Shown piece by piece: positions 50,233 to 61,524 of a stretch of 64,000 bases of DNA. Position numbers and translations under genes: made by a program. The stretch's first letter is position 1, and each line of letters opens with the position of its first letter. The stretch comes from Anoplolepis gracilipes (lineage: Eukaryota > Arthropoda > Insecta > Hymenoptera > Formicidae). The notes below the pieces were generated by a model, which saw only the letters and a list, made by a program, of their open reading frames with translations, was not told the origin of the DNA and ran no database searches. Where the stretch lies: the NCBI RefSeq assembly GCF_047496725.1, contig NC_132970.1, positions 14,111,501 to 14,175,500 on the forward strand, read 5' to 3'.

Positions 50233-53200
50233 CTAATTAGGAGCGAGCTCGGAAGCGGCTAGACTCACCTGCTTGCGAAGCGGCGTGACACATTCGTCCT
50301 TGGTACGCTCGAAACGCTCAAACTTGAAGCTGTTGCTGCGGTAGAGCTCGTTGTCGCTCTGCTGCCTCCTGCAGAGCCGTCGCGTGAGCGCACGCGGTCT
50401 ACAGGGCGCACATTCGGCGGCGAGCTCCCAGTGCAAATGCAGCATCGCGAGCTCGGCGGTGCAGCGGGCCATCGCGCAGCCGGCACGTCTCACGCGACAT
50501 TTGACTCGCTTGATACGGCCCTCGGACTGCGGTTTGTGACTGCACGGCTGGGTGCAACTGCAGTCCGTGCACGTGCGACGCACGCTGCGCGTTTTGGCCG
50601 TATGCGGACACGGCTTCGCCTCCTCGCCACACTCGCACTCGCATGGCACCTCGCCGCCGCCTGTGTGGGAGCAGCTTAATCTCTCGTCGGTGCACTCGCA
50701 CGGCTGCTGCTGCTGCTGCGCTTGTTGCAACTGCAACTGCGAGGAGACGGGGGAGGATGAGGACTGCGCGACCGCTCGGCGACGAGTGCCGGCGCCGCAG
50801 GATGTATGCCGGCAGGAACGGTCGGTGCATTCGGATCTGCAAATAAAAAATATGTACATGTTAATTGAATAAGACACAGAACCTCCGGCAAATTAGTTAC
50901 TTTTACCCCTCTTATTTAAGTAACCCATCTCTCGGGTATTAATTTAGGTAATAACAACCATGGCTTAAATTAAAGCTTATATAGGGTGTTCCTACGGAAA
51001 TTAATTAGCTGTCATTTTTAAGTGTACATAGGGGGAGGAAAATACATAGGAGCAGGAAAAATAAAATATCTTCCAATAGAAGACATTTGGCAGTTTTATT
51101 ATATTTATATGGACAGTCTATTAAAGATAATCGAAGGTATGTATTTTTATTATTTAATAAACATTTATGAAAATGCCAAAACGACAATCTTAACAATATA
51201 TGCTTAAAGTGTGCACCATCAAAATTGAAACAGAAATCCAGTTTCTTTCGGAAACTATAAAAAATTTGCGTTTAATTTTTCTTTTGAGAAGCCTTTTATT
51301 TTTTTCACAACTCTGACCAATTCTATTATTGTTTTAGACTGTTCAAAAATTTGTAAGATTGTCGATATTTTGAATTTTCATAAATATTTATTAAATGATA
51401 AAAATATATCTCCGATTGTCTTTATTTCATATGTATGGTAAATAAAAATAAAACTAACAAGTATCCTTTTAAATAAAAGATATATTACTTTTCTTGCTTT
51501 CTATGTGCATTTAACAATGTCAGCTGATCAGTTTAGTAACTTCCTATAATGACACCCTATAAATAGCTGATTAATTCTGCACAAAATTTGGGACTGATTT
51601 GTCATTATTATTTTTAATAACAAAATTGGAGAGTGTGACTCACCGTTAGCCAGAAATTGCAACCCGAATATCTCAATAACTGGTCCCAAATGCTGTTTTG
51701 ACAGAAACAACCTATATATAAATAAGCTTTCGTTTGATATATCATTCAATGTCCAAATTATTGCCCGAATAAAATGGGCCAAAATGCTAGAAGCATTTGA
51801 ATGGTGAATTGTGTCCAGTTTTTGACAAACTGTTAGTAAAGAAAAAAAGCATTTTTTTATTTTTTAATTCAAAATTAATTCCTTGAAATACTAAAAAAAG
51901 ATTTCTCTTATTTGAAATTAGGTGGATAGTAAATGTCTGTTTTTGAAACTGTTGTATTGATTTTTCTCGAGATTTATAAGTATATCTGTAACAATTATGC
52001 AAGTGCTAGATATTACTGGAAACATCGATTTTCATATAACGATTGCGACATATTTTGCCCGAGATATCTGAAAGCCGTAAGTTAAACCGAGAGAATTTCT
52101 ATCGACTATTGGAAACTTCATTTAGCGTATTATCACACAATGATATCGCGGAATGGTAGAATTCGGTTGGAGGGGCTGCAAGAAAGTAAGATAGAAAGAA
52201 AGAATCAGGTCAGACCGAAAACGAGAACCGCGAGATGATTGCGAGCAACTGTATCGCGATTAAATTTAGCCGCACGTAGATAATTGCATCGTGAGTGATA
52301 AATTGATTTCATTATAAATTGATTCAATAATTTAGTAATTTTCCGCTTCAATGATGTTATATTTGTAATTTCTTGAATTTCTTACATGTTGTATGTTTCT
52401 CTATTAATGTATACGTATAAATATATATATACATATTTATATATATATATTATATATATTAAAGCTTATCAACGTTTTAATTATTCATTTATTTATCTAC
52501 ATGTACACTGATATGTTCAAATGTATGTATAAATTGTTGCATTCATTAAAAAATATACTGTTTTATATGATAATTTAAAACAAAATATATAATCATATGT
52601 GAAAAGTAAGATTTATTTTATAATGTAATAATAAGCTGTAAGCGATTTATGATATTTGTGATCGCGTGAGCTAGAAATTAAAATAAATGTACGACCATAT
52701 TTCACCGTAGCACGTGGTATTTTATAAATCAATATCTCAACATCTTTTTTGAAGATGCATGGAAATTAATATTCGTAAGTTTTCCGGCTAGACGCTACAA
52801 TTTGCCCTATTATGTCGACATGAAAACGCTTTTAAAGATAGCATTTCATATCTCATCGTCACGAAAATTCCCTTATGTTAATCCAGACAATGTAATCACT
52901 TCATTTATTTCAAGAATAAGCAATTGCATCACCCTTAGGCACCAGCGAAGGTCTAATAGATTACTACGCTAGCTATACGCATTCACCTAAAACCTGCTTA
53001 CGATCAGCGCAAGTATTAACAATATGTTGGCTCATGATCTTTACTATACCTTCCACCCCTTCAACTTGATCTTCTAGAACATGCTCAGTCAAGCTTTATA
53101 TAATCGCCCATGAACTATCACCATCAAATTGAACGATGCTTGAACGGTTATAAAACAAGATTGCCAATAAAATTAAATCAAAGAATCCGATAACGAAGGA

Positions 53201-53964
53201 CAACAACTACAAGCTTGTAATACTCTGTATAACAGTATATCCGAATGGACGTAACGGACTGTTGCTTGTTATTCCTACTCTCTCTCTTATCGATCGAACG
53301 AAAGAGCTGAAAATGTCGAAAGACTTTAGCAATAACAATCTTGCAAAACTTATTCCACGATGTCGCAACAATTTTTCCTATGATTCATGACCGGAAGGTA
53401 AATGGTCAACAAGTGTTATCGATCGGATAAAGCGTTTCACATTATTTCTTTCACTCTATGCAATGAGATATTCGGAACAGCAGTTTCACATCTACCTACC
53501 TACCCCAATCTACAACCTACCACAACAACAACAACAACAACAATAAACATGCCGCGTTCACCCACAGGATGCACTGCCTAATATATTTGATATTATTACG
53601 CCGTGAAATTTTCTATTTACCTTCTGATTCTTCGCGCGGCCGATCCTCGCTGTACATGCGGACAGGGTTGCGAATCCGGCGGACAGTCGCAGCTGGTGAC
53701 GGCCGTGGCCGCGGCCGCGGCGGCGGAAGCGGCGGTTGGTCGCGTACGACGGATCCTGATGAGCACCGGGTGCACAGGACACGGTTGTACCTGGCAACCG
53801 CAGACGATGGTCTGGGGTCCGCCGCCGCGGGATTTACGGCCGCCGCCGCCGCGCTTCGCGCGTTGGTCCACGTGCAGCTGACACGGTTGTACGGGACAGC
53901 CGCAACGGACCGCGGCGGCACCGCGACGCCCGGCGCCTTGTACGCGTCTCCACACCCGCTCCAT
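50233..53964 (-). CDS. Unrecognised Cys/His-motif repeat protein (at least two exons)
   Basis: I do not recognise this protein. Exon 1 is 53964-53621 (donor AGAAG|GTAAAT) and exon 2 is 50836 down to the stop at 50233 (acceptor TTTGCAG). They join in phase 2 to give 315 residues. Seven motifs of the form C-x-C-x(3-6)-C-x(1-2)-H start near residues 21, 55, 92, 161, 182 and 207, with a shortened one (C-x4-C-x-H) at 118. Examples are CGCPVQPCQLH, CDCPPDSQPCPH and CECGEEAKPCPH. The first three are in exon 1 and the rest in exon 2, in the same spliced frame, which supports the frame. Ala-, Gln- and Arg-rich linkers separate them. The C-terminal third has more Cys, a short amphipathic stretch and RSNSFKFERFER, a possible phosphorylation site. 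There is no clear signal peptide or membrane segment. Metal binding is plausible but inferred. An in-frame TGA sits directly before the ATG at 53964. A strong donor CAG|GTGAGT at 50269 suggests an alternative 3' end. Confidence 0.62.
50837..53620 (-). other. Intron of the Cys/His-motif gene
   Basis: AT-rich 2.8-kb gap between the two GC-rich exons. It contains a MITE-like element at 50982-51559 and short AT repeats near 52420-52460. I see no additional exon. Confidence 0.55.
50982..51559. mobile_element. Possible mariner-like MITE with TATAGGGTGT ends
   Basis: TATAGGGTGT at 50980-50989 and its complement ACACCCTATA at 51552-51561 bracket about 580 bases with no coding potential. TA flanks fit a TA target-site duplication. 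The inverted ends are short (10-12 bp), so the call rests on the end sequence, its resemblance to GGGTGT-type ends elsewhere in the window, and the TA flanks. Confidence 0.5.
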
Positions 53965-54340
53965 TCAACGACCGGCGTGCGACTGACAATCGGCCACCCC
54001 CTCCCCCGCACCGCCGCCACCCGCGACCGCGGCGGCGAGCGTGCGCGCGCGCACGCGAAAGGACCGCTTCGATCCTCTCCGCGCGACCTCGGCCGCGCTC
54101 GGCTTCCTGTCGCCGTCCGGGGGATGAAATCCCCCTTTCGGGCGACCGACCGAAATGCCGAGTGCCGAGATGCGCGCCGGTCCACGCTACCGCCTCCCCG
54201 CAACCGACATTCGTTCCCTGCCTTTCATGAGCGGACAAATCCGGGCGTTTACCCGGAGTGAAAGGTCACAGCTGACTTTTTGGCGAGACCTCGCGCGAGA
54301 TAACGCTTTGGTATACGTGCGGTTTAAGATATTTTAATTT
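53965..54340. other. CpG-rich 5' flank of the Cys/His-motif gene
   Basis: Very GC- and CpG-rich, in sharp contrast to flanking AT-rich DNA. It probably holds the promoter and 5' leader of the minus-strand gene at 50233-53964. Long open frames on both strands here (up to 230 codons) are what high GC produces by chance, since stop codons are AT-rich. Confidence 0.45.
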
Positions 54341-54699
54341 GTGTTTACCTTGAAGTTTGAAAACTAGAAAGATTATGTTAGTAATGGAATATACCATACA
54401 ATTATTGGATAAGATAAGTGCCAGTATTATTATACACATATTTTTTTCTTTTTAATGACACTCGATTATACTGAAACTGTGCTTGTGAGATTTGCAAATA
54501 TATCTAACGGCGTTTATATAAAGCTCAAAATGTTTTATTTATATAAATTTATAATAATTGTACAAATATAATTGTGTGCTATATAAAAATATAAATCCCA
54601 AAAGAGTGATTAATTAATCCTATGTTGGTAACTATATAAACAAAAAAACATTTGCGCCTCATATTCCTGCAAAATTACTCCAATTAATTATAATCTATG
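54341..54699. other. Spacer with the 3' end of VWA8
   Basis: AT-rich. Read on the minus strand, AATAAA at 54539-54534 lies about 160 bases past the VWA8 stop codon and is a likely polyadenylation signal. No other feature seen. Confidence 0.5.
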
Positions 54700-57600
54700 T
54701 TAAGTTGATCGCGTGCTTAAAACCGAAGCGGTAAATATCTGCTGTAAAATTCGTGGTATATTCTTAAGGTCCATGCACACAAATGCGTGACCAGAAGGCA
54801 TCTTTTTCATCAATCTAAAAATAGCATAAATATCTTTATTAAAATCGATCGTGTTAACAATATGAAAGGAAATAAATAAATAATATAAAATAACGACAAA
54901 ATTGATAAGAGATTATCAAAAAGTTACCTGTTTGCTTGATCGCCCAATGATCCGATGAAAATAGCGTAAGAATTCACGTCCGCATTAGACATCAATACTT
55001 TCGCGAATCGTTCGGGACGAATCCCATAACGTTCGAGATTCGCATCCGAGAGAACAACTACAATAGACTCGTCGGAATCTTCTTTCGCCAAACTCGCAAT
55101 TGCATGTTGCGTCGCTTCCAAAGTATTATCCCCAGACATGCAAAATTGCGAGTGAGCGTGCATCGTCTAAGAGAGTAATTAAAACTTAAATTAATTAAAT
55201 TGCATGAGTAATTTTATGAAGGAAAACGGATATAAATAAATCTTACCTTAATCACTTCCAGCCTTCGCTTATTGTCAGTCGGCGGTTGCGTATGATCGAC
55301 AAAGGCAATACGATAATCGTCACCGGAATGACCGACAATGTCGTATTGAAATTTTCCCTCGTAACCGCTGAAAGCCTCCATCACCATGACGCAGGCCTCT
55401 AATTCGCGATCCAGTCGACCGTCGTAACCATTGAATCTGTACATGCTACCGGACACGTCCGCGACAAGTTTCAATCGCTTCGGTTTCAATTGAGGAGCTC
55501 CAATCTCCGGCTCTTTCTCCGCTCTACGTCGATAAATCGTTTTCTCTCCCGTTAATCCCTCGATTAATTTCGTATCGTCCAGTTCGCCTGATGTCTGATG
55601 TCTATACCATTGTCGTTCGTTGCTCTTGGCTTGCAGCGTACCTAAATGAAGAACGCGTACGACAATGATGTGTCCTTAAAAGTCCGTGGATTCAAATTGC
55701 TCACCTAATATGACTCTCAAGGCTTGCACTTGATTACGAACGGCATCGCTAAACTGACTGTACACCTTATGGTCGTATTCGCTCATTTTTATATCTTTGA
55801 GCCGCTGCTTAAACGCGCGCAGGCCCATCTCGCGAGCAGCTTTCTTTACATGTTCCGGGACCGCATTCTTTTCTTCGTCACTAAGCTGATGCACCGTGTG
55901 TCCAGCATCCAGCCGATATGGTCCTCCTTTACCACCTAAACCCGCCGTATCTCGACCTACATACAAAAACATAAATAATAATGTATATATGTCCTATATT
56001 TTATTTTGATTGATTACAAGCTGGAAAATGATATTAATATAGATGTAATTTTTCTTTACCTCCGGTTCCCCCGGCCCAGGTATTGCCACCGACGTGTGGG
56101 TCATTATTTTTATCAACCTTGCCGTGCTTTGGCCCGGTGACATCCTGCCCGGAATATCTCTCTTTGGTAATCTGTATTTTCTCCTCGTCGTTACTTATCA
56201 TTTTACGCCAAGCGCCCAATGACTTTTCTATGTTCGTGATTGATGTCTCCCATAAGCGTACACAGCCACCGGCATCTATTGTAACGAGACCTTCGTTCGA
56301 TGTAAGTGACGCATAAAGCGGAAGGTCCTTCGTATATAGCCATTGTGTCAATGGCGAGACATTAACCGGTCTAGTATAAAAGATTTAATGATTTTCTCAG
56401 TCGCGTTTGATCGGAAACAGATATATACAAAAATAGCATCCAAGGGGAGATATATTCTATATTATATTTATACATTTTTTTTTTTCAACGTAAAAACGTG
56501 AAATATGAAAATTAGAAAATATAAGCTTTGCGAAAACTTGCAAAACATTTTAAACATTTTTGTTAGCACAGTTATCGTGCTTATAGCAAATTTACTTACT
56601 CCGGAATAGGTAAATATCGTAGTTTGTGATTTACTGTATCGACTATCTCTAAGTAAGCGGAGATTCCTGTCTGTTTTGTATCCTTTGGATAAATTTCATC
56701 AGGTACCTGACTGGGCGAAATCGTTCTGATCACTTGTCCGTTCTGCGTAATGATAGGCGTCGTAAAGCTACGCGTTCTTCTTTTTCTCGGCCAGAAATGC
56801 AGATCGTTGGAACTGTCCAAATCCGGAAAACCTATCACAATGCCAGCGTACGTATTGTCGGTCACTAGTAGTCTGTTCGGAGCATCTATCTTCTGTTGAA
56901 GAGCTTTGCTCAGCTCCGTTTTGTGCAAACCGCTTTTGCTGCAATTCAAAACGCTACCGGACTTGAGATCGGTGCTATTGGCCTCGTCCAATTCATGCAA
57001 GATATTAGGGCACGGATGCGAGTCCGCGGATTTCATGAGAACGTATTTATTCTTCGATGTATCCTGAATTAACCATTTTCTATCAGATGCGAGTAAGATC
57101 GTTTCGATGTTACACGGTAAGTTCATCGAGTAAACGCACATGTTCTGTAAATTGACGGCTTCAATTTTGTTGTGATTTTGCGTATATAAGACAATCAGAT
57201 TATGCGATGACAATAAATCCGCCTTCATCTTCCACTGAGGGATTCTACTTCTGAAAGCGTTTGATAGTCTATCACTGGCGACATCCAGAAAGGATGAAAT
57301 CTGTAATTCTCGTGCGGAACCCTCGTTTACGTTTACAACGAGCATGGAATTACTCTAAAAATAATCACACAAAAGTCGATGAAAAAACTAACTATGATAG
57401 ATATTTCTTAGCGTATTACTTACAGTTTCTTCATGCACTAAAACATCCTCAAGATTATCAACCGCGATATTATAACACGGCATATTGCCTCTAGCGGGGC
57501 TTATCAAGCCTCGTAATGATGTCTCACGAATTTGCTCCGATTCCGGCGTCATGCTAAATATACTCAAAGGATTCGTCGTGAGAACGTGTATTCTATCGTC

Positions 57601-60600
57601 TGTACCATCCCCTTTACTTCCGTTTGCAACTGCTAAAGCGGTCACTGTACTGTTCTCACTAATGGGTATTGTCCAGTAACTTTGCAGTTCCGTGAACCAA
57701 GCCGATCTGGCTTCAACTCGATCTAGAGTTCGGTCGTTTTGCGCTGGAAATGTCGGCGGCTTTAACTTAACATATCTTTCCTGAGTAGGTATATTTTGGA
57801 ACACGTTTGAAATGTTCCAACTACCACAGATCTTTATCTCAGGTAAAGATATTCTACAATAGAAAAAAGGGAAGAACATTGTTTGAAAAAAAAATTGACA
57901 TTTCTTATGTCTTTTATATTTTTCTCGCATTTCTTCGTGTTTTTTTTCACATTCTCGTTTATTATTTGTATAAAATTGTACAATAAGTTCGCTCTATATC
58001 ATATAAAATTTCTATGAAATAAAAAATAAATTACAAAATTGTTCGAATCAATTGATATATTTTCCTAATTCCTATTTAATATGTATTTTTTAAAGCTTAA
58101 AAATAGCAATTATATACAGTTTATCTTACTCTTTAGCTAAAGCAACATTGGTTGGACTCGTTCCAACAGGAATCCCATGTTTATGAAGTACAGTTATCAA
58201 AGTATCAAATACTTCCTGACTATATCGATCAAAGTCAAAGACGTTGCGCACTACAGTAGCTAACGATTCGTTTGGAAATTTCTACAACATTATTGTGGAA
58301 TTACAATGCATATCAATATACATATAATACATATGCAATTTATATATAATATATATAAAAATAAATTGGAAAATTGGCGAGTAAGAGCAAACGTTGTTTT
58401 TAGTGCGCAACAATTTTATTCTAACAATAAATCATAATTTAATCTATTCTCCTAACGAACGTTTCGGACAATTTTATGACCTTCCTCAGCGCAAAAATAC
58501 AAAAATAGATGAGATTTTGTAACGTTCATTAGGAGAATAGATTAAATTATGACTTATTGTTAGAATAAAATTGTTGCGCACTAAAAACAGCGTTTGCTCT
58601 TACTCGCCAATTTTCTAATTTATTTTTAAATCTTATAAAGAGCTTATATATTTAATTAAATATATATTTATAAATTATTAAATATATAAATTATAAAAAT
58701 ATATATTTATAAATTTATTAATATATATAAAATAATATAATAATATATAAAATTTATATATACATATATGTATTTGTCCTAAAAAATTTTTATTAACTCA
58801 CCTCTAGATGTTTAACTATATTAACGACTTCTCGAGTCGAATAAGGATACGAGACTAGACCTTGATCGGCCATACTTCTCAGTTCGCCGAAAGCCTTTAC
58901 TAATTTATGTATCGTTCGTTCGTCTATATGCGGGCCGTATTGTCTCAAAAGTTGAATCTCACTTTGTATACTCGGATTATCAACAGAATGCGTGCTAAAT
59001 AGATCACCTAGAGCACCGAAGAAATCGTTGCCCAAGAACGGGAAGCCCGGTCTGTTTGCCAATACTATCATTTTAAAATCCGGATGCATAGGTATACTAT
59101 TTGTATCGCGCGCATTGTCACTGGTACAAGGAACGATTCGTCTACCGTCCGACAGAATCATTTCGCCCGATTCTACCAAGGTCTGAAAATGAAACAGAAT
59201 CTCGAAATTCATGGAGTGTACATTGACGCTATTGTAACTTTACATATGTGTCTCGTCAAGTACATACTTTTAATATACACGTCACATGCGTGGGTGCTTT
59301 GTCCGCCTCGTCGATGACAAGAACGTGGCCTAGTTTGACCGCTTGCACAAGCGGTGAATCTTCATAAACAACTTTGCCGTCTCTAACCATCGGTTGCAGG
59401 GTCAAAGTTTGCACAGTTGTGTCCCGGTGCAACTGTATGTATTCGCGTGGCCGATTTAGCAACTGCAACAGTCGGTCCGCGATCTTATTCTTGCCGACAC
59501 CCTGATTACCGACCAACAGAAGATTCTGTCCTAGGGTAAAGTCCTGCAGTAACCGTTCCAAGATCGCGACATGCTCCGGCACGTCGTAAAATACGATGTC
59601 GGGTACTTTACTCAGAATCGCGGTGCGATATCGATCTACCACGGTATCGCCGATCCTCACGGTGTCCTCCGTGATCGCGCACGCGACCTCCGAATCTGCG
59701 GTAGAGCTCGGTGGGACGACGTTCAGTCGACGACAACAATCCTCGAGGGCCTGTTTCGCGATCGTCGGCAAGAAGCGCGTCAGACACGCGCGTTGCACCG
59801 CGTTGTAAGCATCGTTGCATCGAAATTTATGCATTCGCTCGGCGATTCGCAAGAGCTGCCGAGTACTCAACGAACCGGCGAGAGACTGTAAAGTCGGATC
59901 GTTGGACGAGCGCAGAACATGCGCCAATTCTACGATACTCAACAACGCTGGGCTAGGTTCTCCGAACTGCAACACAAATTATTCGGTGAAAATTTGAATT
60001 TTTTCCCGGGTCAATATTTCTCTCTCTCTCTCTCTCTCTGTGGTCACCTTCGACCGAATAATATGAATCTCCTCGCGCTTGTCGAGCGGCTTCATCTCGT
60101 GGAAAAGGAACAAACTGAGCAGCTCGGAATTCAGCCACTGTCCGGACGAACTGTTGACAATTGGCGGCTCAGCCAAGGCTATCAGCCTAAAAGCGGGATG
60201 AATTCGCAGAACACCACGATCGTGCATTTCCTCGTCGGATCTGTTATAATTTCTCTTTATCTCGTCGTAACGATCGGCTCGTACGAGTCGTTTACCATCG
60301 TGCAGTTGCAATTCCCGATCGTGGACTAATCTGCGAGCAAATGCAGCGGTTTCATATTATTGCCTCGCCAATCGCTTATCCCAACGGAATGCCGAGAATG
60401 TCGATTACCTGTGCAATATAGCTAAAGTACTGGAATGAATCCTATTAATACCATCCAGCACGGCTAATTTGCCGTTAAGAGCCGCCTCGACCAGCGGCGA
60501 ATCTCTCCAGACCGTGTCACCACTAAGTGACGTCGTCCGTTGTTGTATTAGATCTCTGGACGTCATATCCTAAGAAAATATTTCAACCGTTTCATTACGA

Positions 60601-61524
60601 ACGAATTGCCGCAATAACTGTCGCACGCGCAAGCGAAATTCTTACAAATCGAATGAAAATCGTTTTTCACGAGAGAACACATAATCGCAAACTAATGTCA
60701 CAGCGTAACCTCGTGTTCGTAAAAGAATGCTCGAGACTTGCCTGATAGAGTACTATTGGTTCCACTTGATACCCTAATAAATCAGCGAGCCGTCGAACAG
60801 TAGTGGACTTGCCGCAGCCCTTCGGCCCGATTAAGCAGAAATCGGACACCAAGTGAGACTCCAACATGCTCGCCAACAAATTGTTCTGATAATTAGTCTC
60901 TATGTACAAATCATTATTTACGTTACTAGATTGGTTCATGCCGCAAGAAACCTATTCGCAAAATAAATTCAGATATTTTAGTAGAAATCGATAATGTGCG
61001 AATACAAACGTATTACAAGCACATAATTATATTTATAGCTTACGTGAAAACTTGCTTGCCCATTATCACGCTTTATGTTAATTTTCAAAAGATCATCAGC
61101 TGTCTTGGTAGCATTAATTTGACTATTGACAGTACGCTCCTTTTTGGAATCATTCAAAACGTTAAACGTTTTAAGGATATCTTCGACGGCACTCTGACCT
61201 TCTTTACTCAAAAAAAGTTTATACGGATAAAACCTATAGAAGACATCGTATATCGACAAGTTGGGGCTTTTGTCCTGTGCAAACACGTAATTAAAATTAA
61301 CGCCAAGATCAACAAAACGTGCCACATATATTGTAGTATGTACATCAATCAGAGTGAAAATTTACCAGAATTAAAGCGGCCGACGACAAACTGTCCAAAG
61401 GAAAATCTGGCAAACCTATGGTGATCGCTTCTTGCGTAATTAATGTATGAGCGCACGATAATAATTGCGATAATTTTCCAGCGTCGACGTTTGGTGCGAA
61501 ATTTTTCAAGATCTCGAATTGTTC
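54700..61524 (-). CDS. VWA8: VWA8, von Willebrand factor A domain-containing protein 8, 3' fifteen exons (5' end outside window)
   Basis: Exons on the minus strand: 61524-61366, 61274-61044, 60951-60742, 60569-60409, 60330-60048, 59966-59268, 59182-58802, 58281-58130, 57853-57424, 57354-56600, 56370-56060, 55956-55705, 55641-55247, 55166-54928, 54814-54700. Phases agree throughout and give 1590 residues to the stop. In this partial protein, one AAA+ module has Walker A GPKGCGKST at 172-180 with a degenerate Walker B (VLDG). The next has Walker A GNQGVGKNK at 501-509 and Walker B IDEAD at 566-570. A divergent middle region follows, then a Gly-rich PHVGGNTWAGGTG segment. The VWA domain has MIDAS motif DVSGS at 1403-1407. 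VWA8 is a mitochondrial ATPase; the vertebrate protein has about 1900 residues. About 300 N-terminal residues, including the first AAA-like module and targeting peptide, are therefore missing from the window. The intron after 60742 has a GC-AG donor. Introns hold a foldback element and a (TC)n run. Confidence 0.96.
58356..58628. mobile_element. Foldback/MITE-like element in a VWA8 intron
   Basis: Arms 58356-58463 and 58521-58628 are inverted copies of 108 bases with about four mismatches, enclosing a 57-base loop. The arms include TAGTGCGCAACAATTTTATT and its complement. On the minus strand the loop carries CTGAGGAAGG, about ten bases, then GTCCGAAAC. It lies in the intron between the exons at 58281-58130 and 59182-58802. 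No coding frame or target-site duplication is evident. Confidence 0.8.
60020..60040. repeat. (TC)n microsatellite next to a VWA8 splice donor
   Basis: About ten TC units immediately beyond the donor at 60048-60047. On the transcript it is a GA-rich tract starting about eight bases into the intron. Confidence 0.92.

Noticed and set aside
53613..54203. 196-codon minus-strand frame overlapping exon 1 of the Cys/His gene
   Set aside because: It lacks the repeated motif. Splicing it through the same junction leads into a short Ser/Pro frame that stops at 50676. The motif-bearing frame is better supported.
53569..54261. 230-codon open frame on the plus strand
   Set aside because: Antisense to the Cys/His gene in very GC-rich DNA, no recognisable domain, and open frames exist in several phases there.
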